Assembly: GCF_003071345.1 (NCBI RefSeq)
Contig: NZ_QCYK01000002.1
Location: 806,001 to 870,000, forward strand
Length of the DNA stretch: 64,000 nucleotides
Direction: 5' to 3'
From: Chitinophaga parva
GTDB lineage: Bacteria > Bacteroidota > Bacteroidia > Chitinophagales > Chitinophagaceae
This document shows, piece after piece, positions 16,757-25,504 of the stretch (positions within the stretch are counted from its first letter, which is position 1; each line of letters opens with the position of its first letter). The notes beneath the pieces are model-generated. The model was not told where the DNA came from, did no database searches, and saw nothing but the letters and a program-made list of their open reading frames with translations. A program made the translations under genes and the position numbers.

Positions 16757-17170
16757 ATGATAGACGCTGCAGATATCCGCATTGGGAATTATGTCTGGTA
16801 TTATGATTATAACATGCTGGAGCAGGCGTTCCAGGTAGAGGGGATTTACAATGGATATATCTACAACTCCGGGTTGCCGCAAAGTAAGATCACGTTGGAG
16901 AAAGCGAATCCCTGCCTGTTGGACGCCTACATGCTGCGCCGCTTCAGCTTCATTGCCGGCGACCCGGATTACAAAGAAGACCCCGACATGTTTTCCCTGA
17001 AATATAACCGGCTCAACAGCCTGCATATTAAAGTCACCGGCGATGTTTTCCAGCCCTACACAGATTCGCCGGTAGGCCTGATACCTTATGGACTGCCCAT
17101 TGTGCATGTGCACCAGTTGCAGAACTGGTATCACGCCCTCACCCGCGATGAACTGGAAATCATGTATTGA
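16757..17170 (+). CDS. Small conserved protein of the Bacteroidota RIGNYV...HQLQNWY family
   Basis: A 137-residue cytosolic protein with no signal peptide. The start (ADIRIGNYVWY) and the end (PIVHVHQLQNWYHALTRDELEI) fit a family of short hypothetical proteins that I remember as widespread in Bacteroidota chromosomes and their phages; the middle is variable. No function is known to me. It is convergent with the thioesterase gene. Confidence 0.6.
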   Translation: MIDAADIRIGNYVWYYDYNMLEQAFQVEGIYNGYIYNSGLPQSKITLEKANPCLLDAYMLRRFSFIAGDPDYKEDPDMFSLKYNRLNSLHIKVTGDVFQPYTDSPVGLIPYGLPIVHVHQLQNWYHALTRDELEIMY

Positions 17171-17227
17171 AAACATCCTGCAGTGCCATGGCTATTGGTG
17201 TGGTGGCGGTATACCGTGGCGATACGG

Positions 17228-17623
17228 TCACTCCCGTTCCCGCAGGCGCTCATCCGTGTAAGTGATTTCAGTTTTGCCATGGGGCCAGGGCTTCCCGGAT
17301 TCGTCCACGCTTACAAATACCATTTTGTCAATGGTGAGAATGCTTTTGCGGGTGATCTTGTTGCGCACCTCGCACATGAGTGTGAGGGATGTGCGGCCAA
17401 AGTGCGTGGCTTTGATGCCCAGCTCTATAATATCGCCCTGGAGGGCGCTGCTGATGAAATTGATCTCAGACATGTACTTGGTCACACAACGGGTGGTGCC
17501 CAGCTGGATGATGGAATAAATAGCAGCTTCCTCATCGATCCAGCGCAGCAGGCTGCCGCCAAATAAAGTACCATGGGCGTTCAGGTCTTCCGGCTTCACC
17601 CACTTGCGTGTATAGAAATTCAT
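17228..17623 (-). CDS. Hotdog-fold acyl-CoA thioesterase
   Basis: A 131-residue single hotdog domain. The core motif LNAHGTLFGGSLLRWIDEEAA places the conserved His-Gly and the acidic residue of the YciA/BFIT-type acyl-CoA hydrolases, with SEINFISSALQGDIIELG as the second conserved strand pair. Such enzymes cleave acyl-CoA to free acid and CoA, usually as hexamers. The start codon is immediately divergent from ligD, with 79 bases between the starts, so the two share a promoter region. Confidence 0.9.
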   Translation of the reverse strand: MNFYTRKWVKPEDLNAHGTLFGGSLLRWIDEEAAIYSIIQLGTTRCVTKYMSEINFISSALQGDIIELGIKATHFGRTSLTLMCEVRNKITRKSILTIDKMVFVSVDESGKPWPHGKTEITYTDERLRERE

Positions 17624-17702
17624 CTGGTAGAAATTGTTTTTCCGGCCGCAAAGATCGCTAATTGGTCAGACTTTTGTACAGGTTTTCCCAAACCTGCAGC
17701 GT

Positions 17703-20675
17703 ATGAGCCTGGCTAAATACAAGGAGAAACGTAGTTTCGACCAGACACCGGAGCCTACCGGCGGCAAAAACAAGGGCAATGCCCTTATCTTCGTGGTGCA
17801 AAAACATGCCGCCAGCCGTCTCCACTATGATTTCCGCCTGGAAATGGGCGGTGTGCTGAAGAGCTGGGCCGTACCAAAAGGCCCGTCCCTGGACCCATCG
17901 CAGAAAAGACTGGCCATGATGGTAGAAGACCATCCGTTTGATTATAAAGACTTTGAAGGCATTATTCCGCAAGGCAATTATGGCGGTGGCACCGTGATCG
18001 TGTGGGACCAGGGCACCTTTGAGCCACTGGAACCAGTGAAAGGTGGCAAGGCTGCCCAGGAAAAGCGCCTGCTGCAGGAACTGGAGCAGGGCTCCCTGAA
18101 AGTGGTCTTGCATGGCAGAAAACTAAACGGGGAATTTGCCCTTGTACACACCAGGACCGGGGAAGAAAATGCATGGTTGCTCATCAAGCACCGGGATAAA
18201 TATGCCACAACGGACGATGTAACGGCATTGGATAAATCCGTACTTTCCAAAAAAACAATAGCACAAGTGGCCGCTTCTACTAAAAATATTTATGGGCACA
18301 AGCACACGGCAAAGGACAATGAAGCAGCGCTGGCTGCCCTTGAACGTAAAGGTTTGCTGAAGAAGACCACCACAAAGCGTGGTGCCAAAGAAACTGCTGC
18401 AAAAAAAGCAGCTGCTGAAACCTCTGCAAAGAAAACGGTAGCGGATAAAGCAGCCTCCAAAACGCCTGTAAAAAAAGTGACTGCAAAAAAAGCAGCGGCC
18501 AAAGTACCCACCCCAAAAGCCGCCGCCGCCAAAAACGGGGCTCCAACAACGGTGAAAAGATCAGCCACGACCCAAATTAAAAAGGCCACCAGCACTACCA
18601 GCGCAGATAAGCCGGTAAAGGCCGTAAAAAAAAAGTTTGATCTGAGTGATGCGCCAAAGCGGCCTTTCCCATCATCCTTCTCGCCCATGCTGGCCACACT
18701 GGTGGATGCACCTTTTGATGATCCGGGCTGGCGCTACGAGATCAAGTGGGATGGTTATCGGGCGGTAGCCCTCCTGAATAAAAAGAACGTGGAGCTTGTC
18801 TCCCGCAATAATAAATCTTTCAATGATAAGTTTTATCCCATCTACGATGCCGTGAAGGCCTGGGGCATCCACGCCGTGGTGGATGGCGAAATAGCTGTGC
18901 TCAATGACAAAGGTGTTTCTACCTTTGGTGCGCTGCAAAACTGGCGCAGTGAAGCGGATGGTGACCTGGTCTACTATGTCTTTGACCTGCTTTGGCTGGA
19001 CGGTCATGATCTCACTGGCCTTCCCCTCACGCGCCGGCGGGAACTGCTGGAACAGGTAGTACCCAAAGAAGGCCCCATCCGCCTCAGTGAAAATTTTGAT
19101 ACTTCTGCCACGGAATTCCTGGCGGCCGCCACTAAAATGGGCCTGGAAGGAATCATCGCCAAAAAGGCGGACAGTACTTACACACCAGGCGACAGGAGCC
19201 GCTCCTGGTTAAAGATCAAGGTGAATAAAAGACAGGAGGTAGTGATAGGTGGCTTTACGGTGAATGATGGCACCAGCAAGGCTTTCAGCGCATTGCTGGT
19301 GGGCGTGTATGAAGGCGCAAGGCTGCACTACATTGGCAAAATAGGCACCGGCTTCAATGATAAAACGCAGCAATCCATGATGGCGCTGTTTAAACCACTC
19401 ATCGTGAATAAGCCCCCGTTTAAAGCAGAGCCGGACGTGAATAAGCCATCCCGTTTCCGCCCGCATCCGCCCCATGCGAAGGCCTTCTGGCTAAAACCGG
19501 AACTGGTGTGTGAGGTAAGTTATGCAGAAATGACCAGCGATGGCATTATGCGCCATCCTTCTTTTGAAGGGATGCGCGAGGATAAAAAAGCAAAGGACGT
19601 AACCCGTGAAGTGGCTGCGCACACGGAAGAAGTAGTGGCGGCAGCAAAGCCCAAACGTGGCGCTAAACCCGCTTCCGGCAAGCGTTCTGCCACAACAGAG
19701 AAAACACCCGCCAGTCTTTTACACAAATCCCCCGGCAACATGCGTAAAACGTTATTGAATCCATCGGAAGAGCAACAGGTGCGTAAGGTGAATGGCAATG
19801 AACTTACTTTCACCCACCTCAGTAAAGAATACTGGCCGGGTGAAGGAGTGACCAAGCGTGATATGCTCAATTATTACTACCAGGTGGCGCCTTTCATTGT
19901 ACCTTACCTGAAAGACCGGCCCCAGTCGCTCAACCGCTTCCCGAACGGCATTAAAGGCCACAGCTTTTACCAGAAAGATGTAACCGGCAAGGCCCCGGAC
20001 TGGATCATCCAATACCCTTATCACACCGGTGAGGGAGAGGATAAGAACTTCATGGTAGTGGAAGATGAGGCCAGCCTGTTGTATATGGCCAACCTGGGCG
20101 CCATTGAAATGAACCCATGGAACAGTACCATTAAAAAACCGGAATACCCCACCTGGTGCATCATTGACCTGGATCCATCAGACAAGAGCACCTTTGAGCA
20201 GGTGATTGAAACGGCGCAGATGACCAAACAGGTATTGGATGAGCTGAAAGTACCGGGTTATCCCAAAACATCCGGCTCCACCGGGATGCATATCTACATT
20301 CCGCTGGGTGCCAAATATACTTATGATGAATGCCAGTTGTTTGCCCGGTTCATTGCATCGCAGGTGCAGCAGCAGCTGCCGGGCTTTACCAGCATAGAGC
20401 GCATGGTGGATAAGCGCAAGGGCAAGCTGTACGTGGATTTCCTGCAAAACCGCAACCAGGCTACACTGGCGGCGCCTTACTCCCTGCGGCCCAAGCCTGG
20501 CGCTACGGTGAGCATGCCCCTGCACTGGGACGAGGTGAAGAAAGGGCTGAAGATGAAAGATTTTACTATTCACAATGCACTGGAGCGCATCCAGTCGGAA
20601 GGGGATATCTTTAAGCCGGTGCTGGGCAAAGGGGTGGATATTGCCAAAGTATTAAAAAACCTGGAGCAAGAGTAG
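17703..20675 (+). CDS. ligD: DNA ligase D (phosphoesterase-ligase-polymerase)
   Basis: A 990-residue non-homologous end-joining enzyme. Order: 3-prime phosphoesterase (residues about 30-160, motif HYDFRLEM), a long Lys/Ala/Thr-rich linker (about 215-315), the ATP-dependent ligase domain with the adenylated lysine K348 in EIKWDGYR and the end motif WLKIK, then the primase-polymerase (about 685-990, with SLNRFPNGIKG, CIIDLDPSD and GSTGMHIYIPL). This PE-LIG-POL order is that of Pseudomonas-type LigD. The ATG at 17703 begins MSLAKYKEKR, the usual LigD start; 23 extra upstream codons lack support. No ku gene is nearby in this window. Confidence 0.96.
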   Translation: MSLAKYKEKRSFDQTPEPTGGKNKGNALIFVVQKHAASRLHYDFRLEMGGVLKSWAVPKGPSLDPSQKRLAMMVEDHPFDYKDFEGIIPQGNYGGGTVIVWDQGTFEPLEPVKGGKAAQEKRLLQELEQGSLKVVLHGRKLNGEFALVHTRTGEENAWLLIKHRDKYATTDDVTALDKSVLSKKTIAQVAASTKNIYGHKHTAKDNEAALAALERKGLLKKTTTKRGAKETAAKKAAAETSAKKTVADKAASKTPVKKVTAKKAAAKVPTPKAAAAKNGAPTTVKRSATTQIKKATSTTSADKPVKAVKKKFDLSDAPKRPFPSSFSPMLATLVDAPFDDPGWRYEIKWDGYRAVALLNKKNVELVSRNNKSFNDKFYPIYDAVKAWGIHAVVDGEIAVLNDKGVSTFGALQNWRSEADGDLVYYVFDLLWLDGHDLTGLPLTRRRELLEQVVPKEGPIRLSENFDTSATEFLAAATKMGLEGIIAKKADSTYTPGDRSRSWLKIKVNKRQEVVIGGFTVNDGTSKAFSALLVGVYEGARLHYIGKIGTGFNDKTQQSMMALFKPLIVNKPPFKAEPDVNKPSRFRPHPPHAKAFWLKPELVCEVSYAEMTSDGIMRHPSFEGMREDKKAKDVTREVAAHTEEVVAAAKPKRGAKPASGKRSATTEKTPASLLHKSPGNMRKTLLNPSEEQQVRKVNGNELTFTHLSKEYWPGEGVTKRDMLNYYYQVAPFIVPYLKDRPQSLNRFPNGIKGHSFYQKDVTGKAPDWIIQYPYHTGEGEDKNFMVVEDEASLLYMANLGAIEMNPWNSTIKKPEYPTWCIIDLDPSDKSTFEQVIETAQMTKQVLDELKVPGYPKTSGSTGMHIYIPLGAKYTYDECQLFARFIASQVQQQLPGFTSIERMVDKRKGKLYVDFLQNRNQATLAAPYSLRPKPGATVSMPLHWDEVKKGLKMKDFTIHNALERIQSEGDIFKPVLGKGVDIAKVLKNLEQE

Positions 20676-20771
20676 AGCCACTGATTTGGTGTATCTTTAA
20701 GCGCAAGTTAAAAACGCGATCTATCCATGGCGTAATAATTGCGAAAGAGGACCACCAATCTTTATCAGGCA

Positions 20772-21746
20772 ATGAAAGTCTTTATCACCCGTGTAATTCC
20801 GCAGGCCGGCAAGGACCTGCTGCTAGCCGCCGGTCACACCATTGAAGAATGGACCGAAAAAAGAAATCTTACGCCTGCTGAACTGGTAGCGCATTGCAGT
20901 GATGCAGATGCCCTGCTCAGCGCAGGTTCCAATAAAATAGACGCCGCTTTCCTCGATGCAGCGCCCCACCTGAAGGTGATCGCCTTACACGCTGTAGGTT
21001 ATGACAATGTAGATGTAGCTGCCGCTACCCGGCATGGGATACCCATTGGCAATACGCCCGGTGTGCTCACCAATGCCACGGCGGACACCGCTTTCCTGCT
21101 CATGCTGGCTACTTCCCGCAAAGCTTTTTATCTCCACAAGCGCATTATCCGCGGAGAATGGAATTTCTTTGAGCCCACGGCAAACCTGGGCATTTCCCTG
21201 GATGGAAAGACGCTTGGTATCTTTGGTATGGGTAGCATAGGCCAGAACATGGCCCGGCGCTGCAAGGCCGCTTACGGCATGCAGGTCATCTACCACAACC
21301 GCCGCCGCGATGATACCGCGGAAAAGGAGCTGGGTGCCACCTACGTAGACTTTAATACCCTGCTCCAGCAAAGTGATGTGCTTTCCGTACATGCACCGCT
21401 TACACCGGAAACCCAGGGTAAGTTTAATGCTGCTGCCTTTGCGCAGATGAAGCCCTCCGCTATTTTCGTGAACACCGCCCGCGGCAGCCTTCACAACGAA
21501 TCCGATCTCATTGCCGCCCTGGAAGGTGGCCAGATCTGGGGCGCGGGCCTGGATGTAACCAATCCTGAGCCCATGCACCCGGACAATGTGCTGCTGCAGA
21601 TGCCCAACGTATGTGTGCTGCCCCACATTGGTTCCGCTACGCAGGAAACCCGCGACGCTATGGCCGTCCTGGCCGCGCAGAACATCATCGCGGGCCTCAA
21701 AGGCGAGCGCCTGCCGGCAGTAGTGAACCCGGAAGTGTATGGTTGA
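20772..21746 (+). CDS. D-isomer specific 2-hydroxyacid dehydrogenase (glyoxylate/hydroxypyruvate reductase type)
   Basis: A 324-residue NAD(P)-dependent reductase. The start MKVFITRVIPQAGKDLL is that of the glyoxylate/hydroxypyruvate reductase branch. The Rossmann motif is GIFGMGSIGQNMARR, the substrate-binding arginine is in NTARGSLHNE, and the catalytic histidine is in LPHIGSAT. Typical members reduce glyoxylate or hydroxypyruvate, or 2-ketogluconate. The ATG at 20772 is preferred to one 33 bases upstream because family members begin here. The gene ends 6 bases before a heptanucleotide repeat array. Confidence 0.9.
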   Translation: MKVFITRVIPQAGKDLLLAAGHTIEEWTEKRNLTPAELVAHCSDADALLSAGSNKIDAAFLDAAPHLKVIALHAVGYDNVDVAAATRHGIPIGNTPGVLTNATADTAFLLMLATSRKAFYLHKRIIRGEWNFFEPTANLGISLDGKTLGIFGMGSIGQNMARRCKAAYGMQVIYHNRRRDDTAEKELGATYVDFNTLLQQSDVLSVHAPLTPETQGKFNAAAFAQMKPSAIFVNTARGSLHNESDLIAALEGGQIWGAGLDVTNPEPMHPDNVLLQMPNVCVLPHIGSATQETRDAMAVLAAQNIIAGLKGERLPAVVNPEVYG

Positions 21747-21752
21747 GGAAAT

Positions 21753-21861
21753 GTACAGCGTACAACGTACAGCGTACAGCGTACAACGTACAGCGTACAA
21801 CGTACAGCGTACAGCGTACAACGTACCACGTACGACGTACAACGTACAGCGTACAACGTAC
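21753..21861. repeat. Tandem array of the 7-bp unit GTACARC (15 full copies)
   Basis: Fifteen uninterrupted heptamers followed by a partial GTAC. Calling GTACAGC A and GTACAAC B, the order is ABAAB ABAAB, then GTACCAC, GTACGAC, B, A, B. The first ten units are therefore an exact duplication of a 35-bp block (21753-21787 and 21788-21822). The array starts 6 bases after the dehydrogenase stop codon. All three frames are open because 7-bp units cycle the frame, which creates long false reading frames in this region. Confidence 0.95.
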
Positions 21862-21926
21862 TTAACCCGGCGAGCAAAAAAGCGGCATATCGTATACCGG
21901 ACGCCGTATGTAGCCCGCCGCAGGCG

Positions 21927-21958
21927 GTACGTTGTACGTTGTACGCTGTACATTGTAC
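21927..21958. repeat. Inverted partial copy of the heptamer array
   Basis: GTAC followed by GTTGTAC twice, GCTGTAC and ATTGTAC is the reverse complement of the array at 21753-21861 (four heptamers plus GTAC). With the end of that array it can form a near-continuous stem of about 32 bp around a 65-base loop. Confidence 0.9.
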
Positions 21959-22032
21959 GATTAATATTACCTTTTCGTTAACCCTCCTTTCTCCCTTTTT
22001 CTTTCGGAAAGGGCGCCTTTATCTTTGCCAGC

Positions 22033-22935
22033 ATGAAGAGAAGAACTTTGCTCCGCAATATGGGCGGGCTGTTGCTTACCGCGCCGCTGGCGGGGCGCAG
22101 CATCATCACCGGATCTAAACCTGCATTACGTATAGCCCACCTTACAGATATCCACCTGAAAGATAAATGGGATGCTCCCCGGCGTTTTATAAAATGCCTT
22201 CATCATGTGCAAGCGCAATCTCCCAAAGTAGACCTGGTCCTCAACGGCGGTGACGTGGTGTTTGACATGAACAAAGAAAACATGGACACCATCAATGCAC
22301 AGTGGAAACTCATGAAAGACACGCTGGCCGCAGATTGCAGCCTGCCTGTGCACTATACGCTGGGTAACCATGATATCTGGTGGAATGAAGACGATAAAGG
22401 CCAGGCCATCTATGGTAAAAAATATTCCATGGATAAACTGGGCCTCTCTTCCCCTTATTACAGTTTCAACAAAGGTGGCTGGAAATTCATTATCCTTGAC
22501 AGTGTGCACCTGGACATAGACAATACCTGGTACATTGGTAAGCTGGGGGACGAACAAATGAACTGGCTGAAAACTGAACTGGAAAACACACCCGCTACCA
22601 CACCGGTGCTGGTGATGACCCACATACCCATCCTCTCTGCCACCAATCTTATTGAAGACGATACCGTGAACCGCTGGACCTTGCTGGGTGGAGACATGAT
22701 GACGGATAACGCAAAGATCATCCGGCTCTTTTACCAGCATCCCAATGTGAAGCTCTGCCTGAGCGGCCATATTCACCTGCGCGACAAAGTGGTGTATAAC
22801 AACGTGACTTACCTTTGCAACGGCGCGGTAAGTGGTGCCTGGTGGGAAGGTAACAAGCGGGAAACCGCCCCTGGCTATGGTTTGATAGACCTGTATGCCG
22901 ATGGCACTTTCACAGAAGCTTACGTCAATTATTAA
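22033..22935 (+). CDS. Calcineurin-like metallophosphoesterase, exported
   Basis: A 300-residue two-metal phosphoesterase. The metal ligands are in order: LTDIHL, NGGDVVFD, LGNHDIWW, MTHIP and SGHIHL. The N-terminus MKRRTLLRNMGGLLLTAPLAG carries a twin arginine and a hydrophobic stretch, so export by Tat or Sec is likely. Substrate is unknown; relatives include 3-prime,5-prime cyclic nucleotide phosphodiesterases and secreted phosphatases. It is a single gene, followed after about 25 bases by a strong terminator. Confidence 0.9.
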   Translation: MKRRTLLRNMGGLLLTAPLAGRSIITGSKPALRIAHLTDIHLKDKWDAPRRFIKCLHHVQAQSPKVDLVLNGGDVVFDMNKENMDTINAQWKLMKDTLAADCSLPVHYTLGNHDIWWNEDDKGQAIYGKKYSMDKLGLSSPYYSFNKGGWKFIILDSVHLDIDNTWYIGKLGDEQMNWLKTELENTPATTPVLVMTHIPILSATNLIEDDTVNRWTLLGGDMMTDNAKIIRLFYQHPNVKLCLSGHIHLRDKVVYNNVTYLCNGAVSGAWWEGNKRETAPGYGLIDLYADGTFTEAYVNY

Positions 22936-22960
22936 ATTTTCTATATCGCTACAAACAGGA

Positions 22961-22996
22961 AAGAGGCTGCTTATCGAGGCAGCCTCTTTTGTTTTT
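22961..22996 (+). terminator. Intrinsic terminator of the metallophosphoesterase gene
   Basis: AAGAGGCTGC and GCAGCCTCTT enclose an 8-base loop, followed by TTGTTTTTG. Confidence 0.85.
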
Positions 22997-23189
22997 GTGC
23001 AAGGTCCTGTTTATTTATGCGTTACGTTAAACAAATAATACGTGATCGTATACGTGCCATGCGTGATGTTGTACTGCACGGTGCTCACCGTATTGATACC
23101 TGTGCCCAATGCAAGCAGGAAATTATCCTATGCAAAACCTGTGGCAGTAAAGGGTTTACGGTGGCTTGGCGCCATGGCATATACACGTG

Positions 23190-23235
23190 GAAGGAAAGGG
23201 AAAGAACGTGCGCGGAACTACCACGCACGTTCCAT
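23190..23235 (-). terminator. Intrinsic terminator of the araBDA operon
   Basis: On the minus strand GAACGTGCG and CGCACGTTC enclose an 11-base loop and are followed by TTTCCCTTTCC. It lies about 25 bases past the araA stop. Confidence 0.65.
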
Positions 23236-23255
23236 GAAAACGAAGGAACTGGTAT

Positions 23256-24755
23256 TTATTTTTGATGCAGCTGGTAGTATACTTCACTCCAGCGCAGTTC
23301 ATTTTTAAAGCGGTGCAATTCTGTATGTTGGTTAATGAGGGTAAACTCAATGTCAGCCATGTCTGCAAAATTTTCCAGGTGTTCCGCGGTGAGGTTCTGG
23401 CTGTAGCAGGTGTGGTGTGCACCGCCTGCGAGGATCCATGCCGCGCAGCCTGTTTTCATGTCCGGGTAAGGTTTCCACAGCACGCGGGCTACGGGCAGCT
23501 TGGGCAGCGCGGCTTGTGGTGGCACGGCTTCCACGGTATTTACCAGCAGGCGGAAACGGTTGCCCATATCAATGATAGATGCATTCAGCGCGGGGCCTGC
23601 GGCGGAGTTGAACACCAGGCGTACGGGATCTGCCTTGCCGCCTATGCCCAGCGGATGGATCTCGCAGGAGGGCTTGCCATCTGCGATAGACGGGCAGATC
23701 TCCAGCATATGTGAGCCCAGTACCAGTGCATTGCCCGGTTCAAAGTGATAGGTGTAATCTTCCATAAAAGAATTGCCGCCCTGCAGGCCGCTGCCCATCA
23801 CTTTCATGGCACGCACCAGGGCTGCTGTTTTCCAGTCGCCCTCACCTGCAAAGCCGTAGCCTTGCTGCATAAGGCGCTGGGAGGCGATGCCCGGCAGCTG
23901 TTTCATACCGTGCAGGTCTTCAAACGTATCGGTAAAGCCTTTGTAGTTGCCATCTTCCAGGAATGCCTTCAGGCCCAGTTCTATGCGGGCGGCATCCTGC
24001 AGGGATGCATGGGCTGCCCCTCCTTTGCGCAGGCTTTCCACCAGTTGGTAAGTGTCTGCATATTCCTGCACCAGCTTGTCCACCGCTGCATCGCCCACCT
24101 GGTTGATCACGGCCACCAGGTCGCCAATGCCGTGGGTGTTTACGGAGTAGCCGAAGCGGTATTCTGCTTCTACTTTATCACCATCGGTTACCGCTACGTA
24201 GCGCATATTGTCGCCAAAGCGCACAAAGCGCGCGCCCTGCCAGTCGTGCCAGCCGGCGGCCGCCCGGGCCCAGGCTTCCAGTTGTGCAATGGTTTCCGGG
24301 TCCTGCCAGTGGCCTACCACCACTTTGCGGTTCAGGCGCAGGCGGCTCACAATGAAGCCAAACTCACGGTCGCCGTGGGCGCTCTGGTTCAGGTTCATGA
24401 AGTCCATGTCTATCTCGCTCCAGGGAATGTCGCGGTTAAACTGGGTATGCAGGTGGCAGAGGGGTTTTTGTAAGATCTTAAGGCCATTGATCCACATCTT
24501 GGCAGGGGAGAAGGTATGCATCCAGGCAATAATGCCGATGCAATTTGCCGCGGCATTTGCCTGCTGGCATACCTGGTAGATCTCTTCCGGTGTTTTTACC
24601 GTGGGCTTAAACACCACGTGTACCGGTATATTGCCTGCATCCAGGCCACGGGCAATGGTTTCAGCGTGTGCAGCCACCTGCTTCAGGGTGTCTTCTCCAT
24701 AGAGGTGCTGGCTGCCGGTAACGAACCAAACTTCCAATTTTTTTAAGTCTGTCAT
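23256..24755 (-). CDS. araA: L-arabinose isomerase
   Basis: A 499-residue enzyme converting L-arabinose to L-ribulose, Mn-dependent, in the cytosol. It begins [24 protein letters not shown] and has the family segments [45 protein letters not shown] (split here: [11 protein letters not shown], then [10 protein letters not shown]), FMEDYTYHF and the C-terminal [10 protein letters not shown]. The metal ligands fall in GEGDWK (Glu), FMEDYTYHF and the HHT region. The length matches E. coli AraA (500). It is the last gene of araB-araD-araA, 27 bases after araD. Confidence 0.98.
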   Translation of the reverse strand: MTDLKKLEVWFVTGSQHLYGEDTLKQVAAHAETIARGLDAGNIPVHVVFKPTVKTPEEIYQVCQQANAAANCIGIIAWMHTFSPAKMWINGLKILQKPLCHLHTQFNRDIPWSEIDMDFMNLNQSAHGDREFGFIVSRLRLNRKVVVGHWQDPETIAQLEAWARAAAGWHDWQGARFVRFGDNMRYVAVTDGDKVEAEYRFGYSVNTHGIGDLVAVINQVGDAAVDKLVQEYADTYQLVESLRKGGAAHASLQDAARIELGLKAFLEDGNYKGFTDTFEDLHGMKQLPGIASQRLMQQGYGFAGEGDWKTAALVRAMKVMGSGLQGGNSFMEDYTYHFEPGNALVLGSHMLEICPSIADGKPSCEIHPLGIGGKADPVRLVFNSAAGPALNASIIDMGNRFRLLVNTVEAVPPQAALPKLPVARVLWKPYPDMKTGCAAWILAGGAHHTCYSQNLTAEHLENFADMADIEFTLINQHTELHRFKNELRWSEVYYQLHQK

Positions 24756-24782
24756 AACTGAATTTTTATTCCTTGTTTTCGT

Positions 24783-25481
24783 TTAATCCTGGCCGTAGTA
24801 AGCACCATCACCGTGTTTGCGCTGGTAGTGCTTTTGAATGAGGGAGGCTTTGAGGCGGGAGCAATCGCTATAGATCTGTTCCGTGAGGTAGGCCATCTGT
24901 GCCACCGCTTCCAGCACGGCACTGTTGTACACAGCCTTGGAGGCGGTTTTGCCCCAGGTAAAAGGCGCATGATTGCCTACCAGGATCATTTCCACTTCTT
25001 CGTAGCGGAGGCCTTTATCGCGCAGGGCGTTCATGATCTGGAAGCCTGTTTCATATTCATAATTGCCCTTGATCATGGCGTCGTCCATGGGCGGTGCACA
25101 AGGGATGTCCGCGGTAAGATGGTCTGCATGCGTGGTGCCGTACACGGGAATGTCGCGCAGGGTCTGTGACCATGCGGTGGCGTAGGTGGAGTGCGTGTGC
25201 ACAATGCCACCAATGTTTTCCCAGTGTTTATAAAGCACAGCATGGGTGAGTGTATCTGAAGAAGGGCGCAGGTTGCCTTGCACGGTCTTGCCCTCAAAGT
25301 CCACGATCACCATTTTTTCCGGTGTTAGCTCATCATAAGGCACACCGCTGGGCTTTATGGCAAACACGCCCTGCTGGCGGTCTGCAGCACTTACATTGCC
25401 AAAGGTAAAAAGCACCAGGCCTAATTTAGGCAATTGCATATTGGCTTCATAAGCCGCTTGTTGAATATCCTGGTATGGCAT
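24783..25481 (-). CDS. araD: L-ribulose-5-phosphate 4-epimerase
   Basis: A 232-residue class II aldolase-fold enzyme converting L-ribulose-5-phosphate to D-xylulose-5-phosphate, which enters the pentose phosphate pathway. Zinc ligands are in HTHSTYATAWSQ and, further on, in VGNHAPFTWGK; the start MPYQDIQQAAYEANMQLPKLGLVLFTFGNVSA is that of AraD. The length equals E. coli AraD (231). It is the middle gene of araBDA, 23 bases after araB. Confidence 0.97.
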   Translation of the reverse strand: MPYQDIQQAAYEANMQLPKLGLVLFTFGNVSAADRQQGVFAIKPSGVPYDELTPEKMVIVDFEGKTVQGNLRPSSDTLTHAVLYKHWENIGGIVHTHSTYATAWSQTLRDIPVYGTTHADHLTADIPCAPPMDDAMIKGNYEYETGFQIMNALRDKGLRYEEVEMILVGNHAPFTWGKTASKAVYNSAVLEAVAQMAYLTEQIYSDCSRLKASLIQKHYQRKHGDGAYYGQD

Positions 25482-25504
25482 ATAAAAAGATTAAAGCGTG
25501 TTAC

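Larger units (their letters stand above)
22936..23255. other. Intergenic region between convergent genes
   Basis: It holds the terminators of both flanking transcription units (22961-22995 plus, 23190-23235 minus). An 82-codon plus-strand frame in it contains CxxC pairs but overlaps the minus-strand terminator and has no family resemblance that I can see. Confidence 0.5.

Noticed and set aside
17634..17702. N-terminal extension of LigD (23 codons)
   Set aside because: It overlaps the divergent promoter region of the thioesterase gene, and LigD proteins start with the LAKYKEKR segment.
20985..21953. Repetitive frames over the heptamer array (products with repeated YAVRCTL or YNVQRT)
   Set aside because: A 7-bp repeat is open in all frames by chance. 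The frames have no start context and overlap a genuine dehydrogenase gene.
21753..21958. CRISPR-like array
   Set aside because: Units are 7 bp without spacers, and no cas genes are present.
23017..23265. 82-codon plus-strand frame with two CxxC pairs, resembling a small zinc protein
   Set aside because: It overlaps the ara operon terminator and the end of araA, and the Cys pairs lie in a segment with no other conservation that I can recognise.
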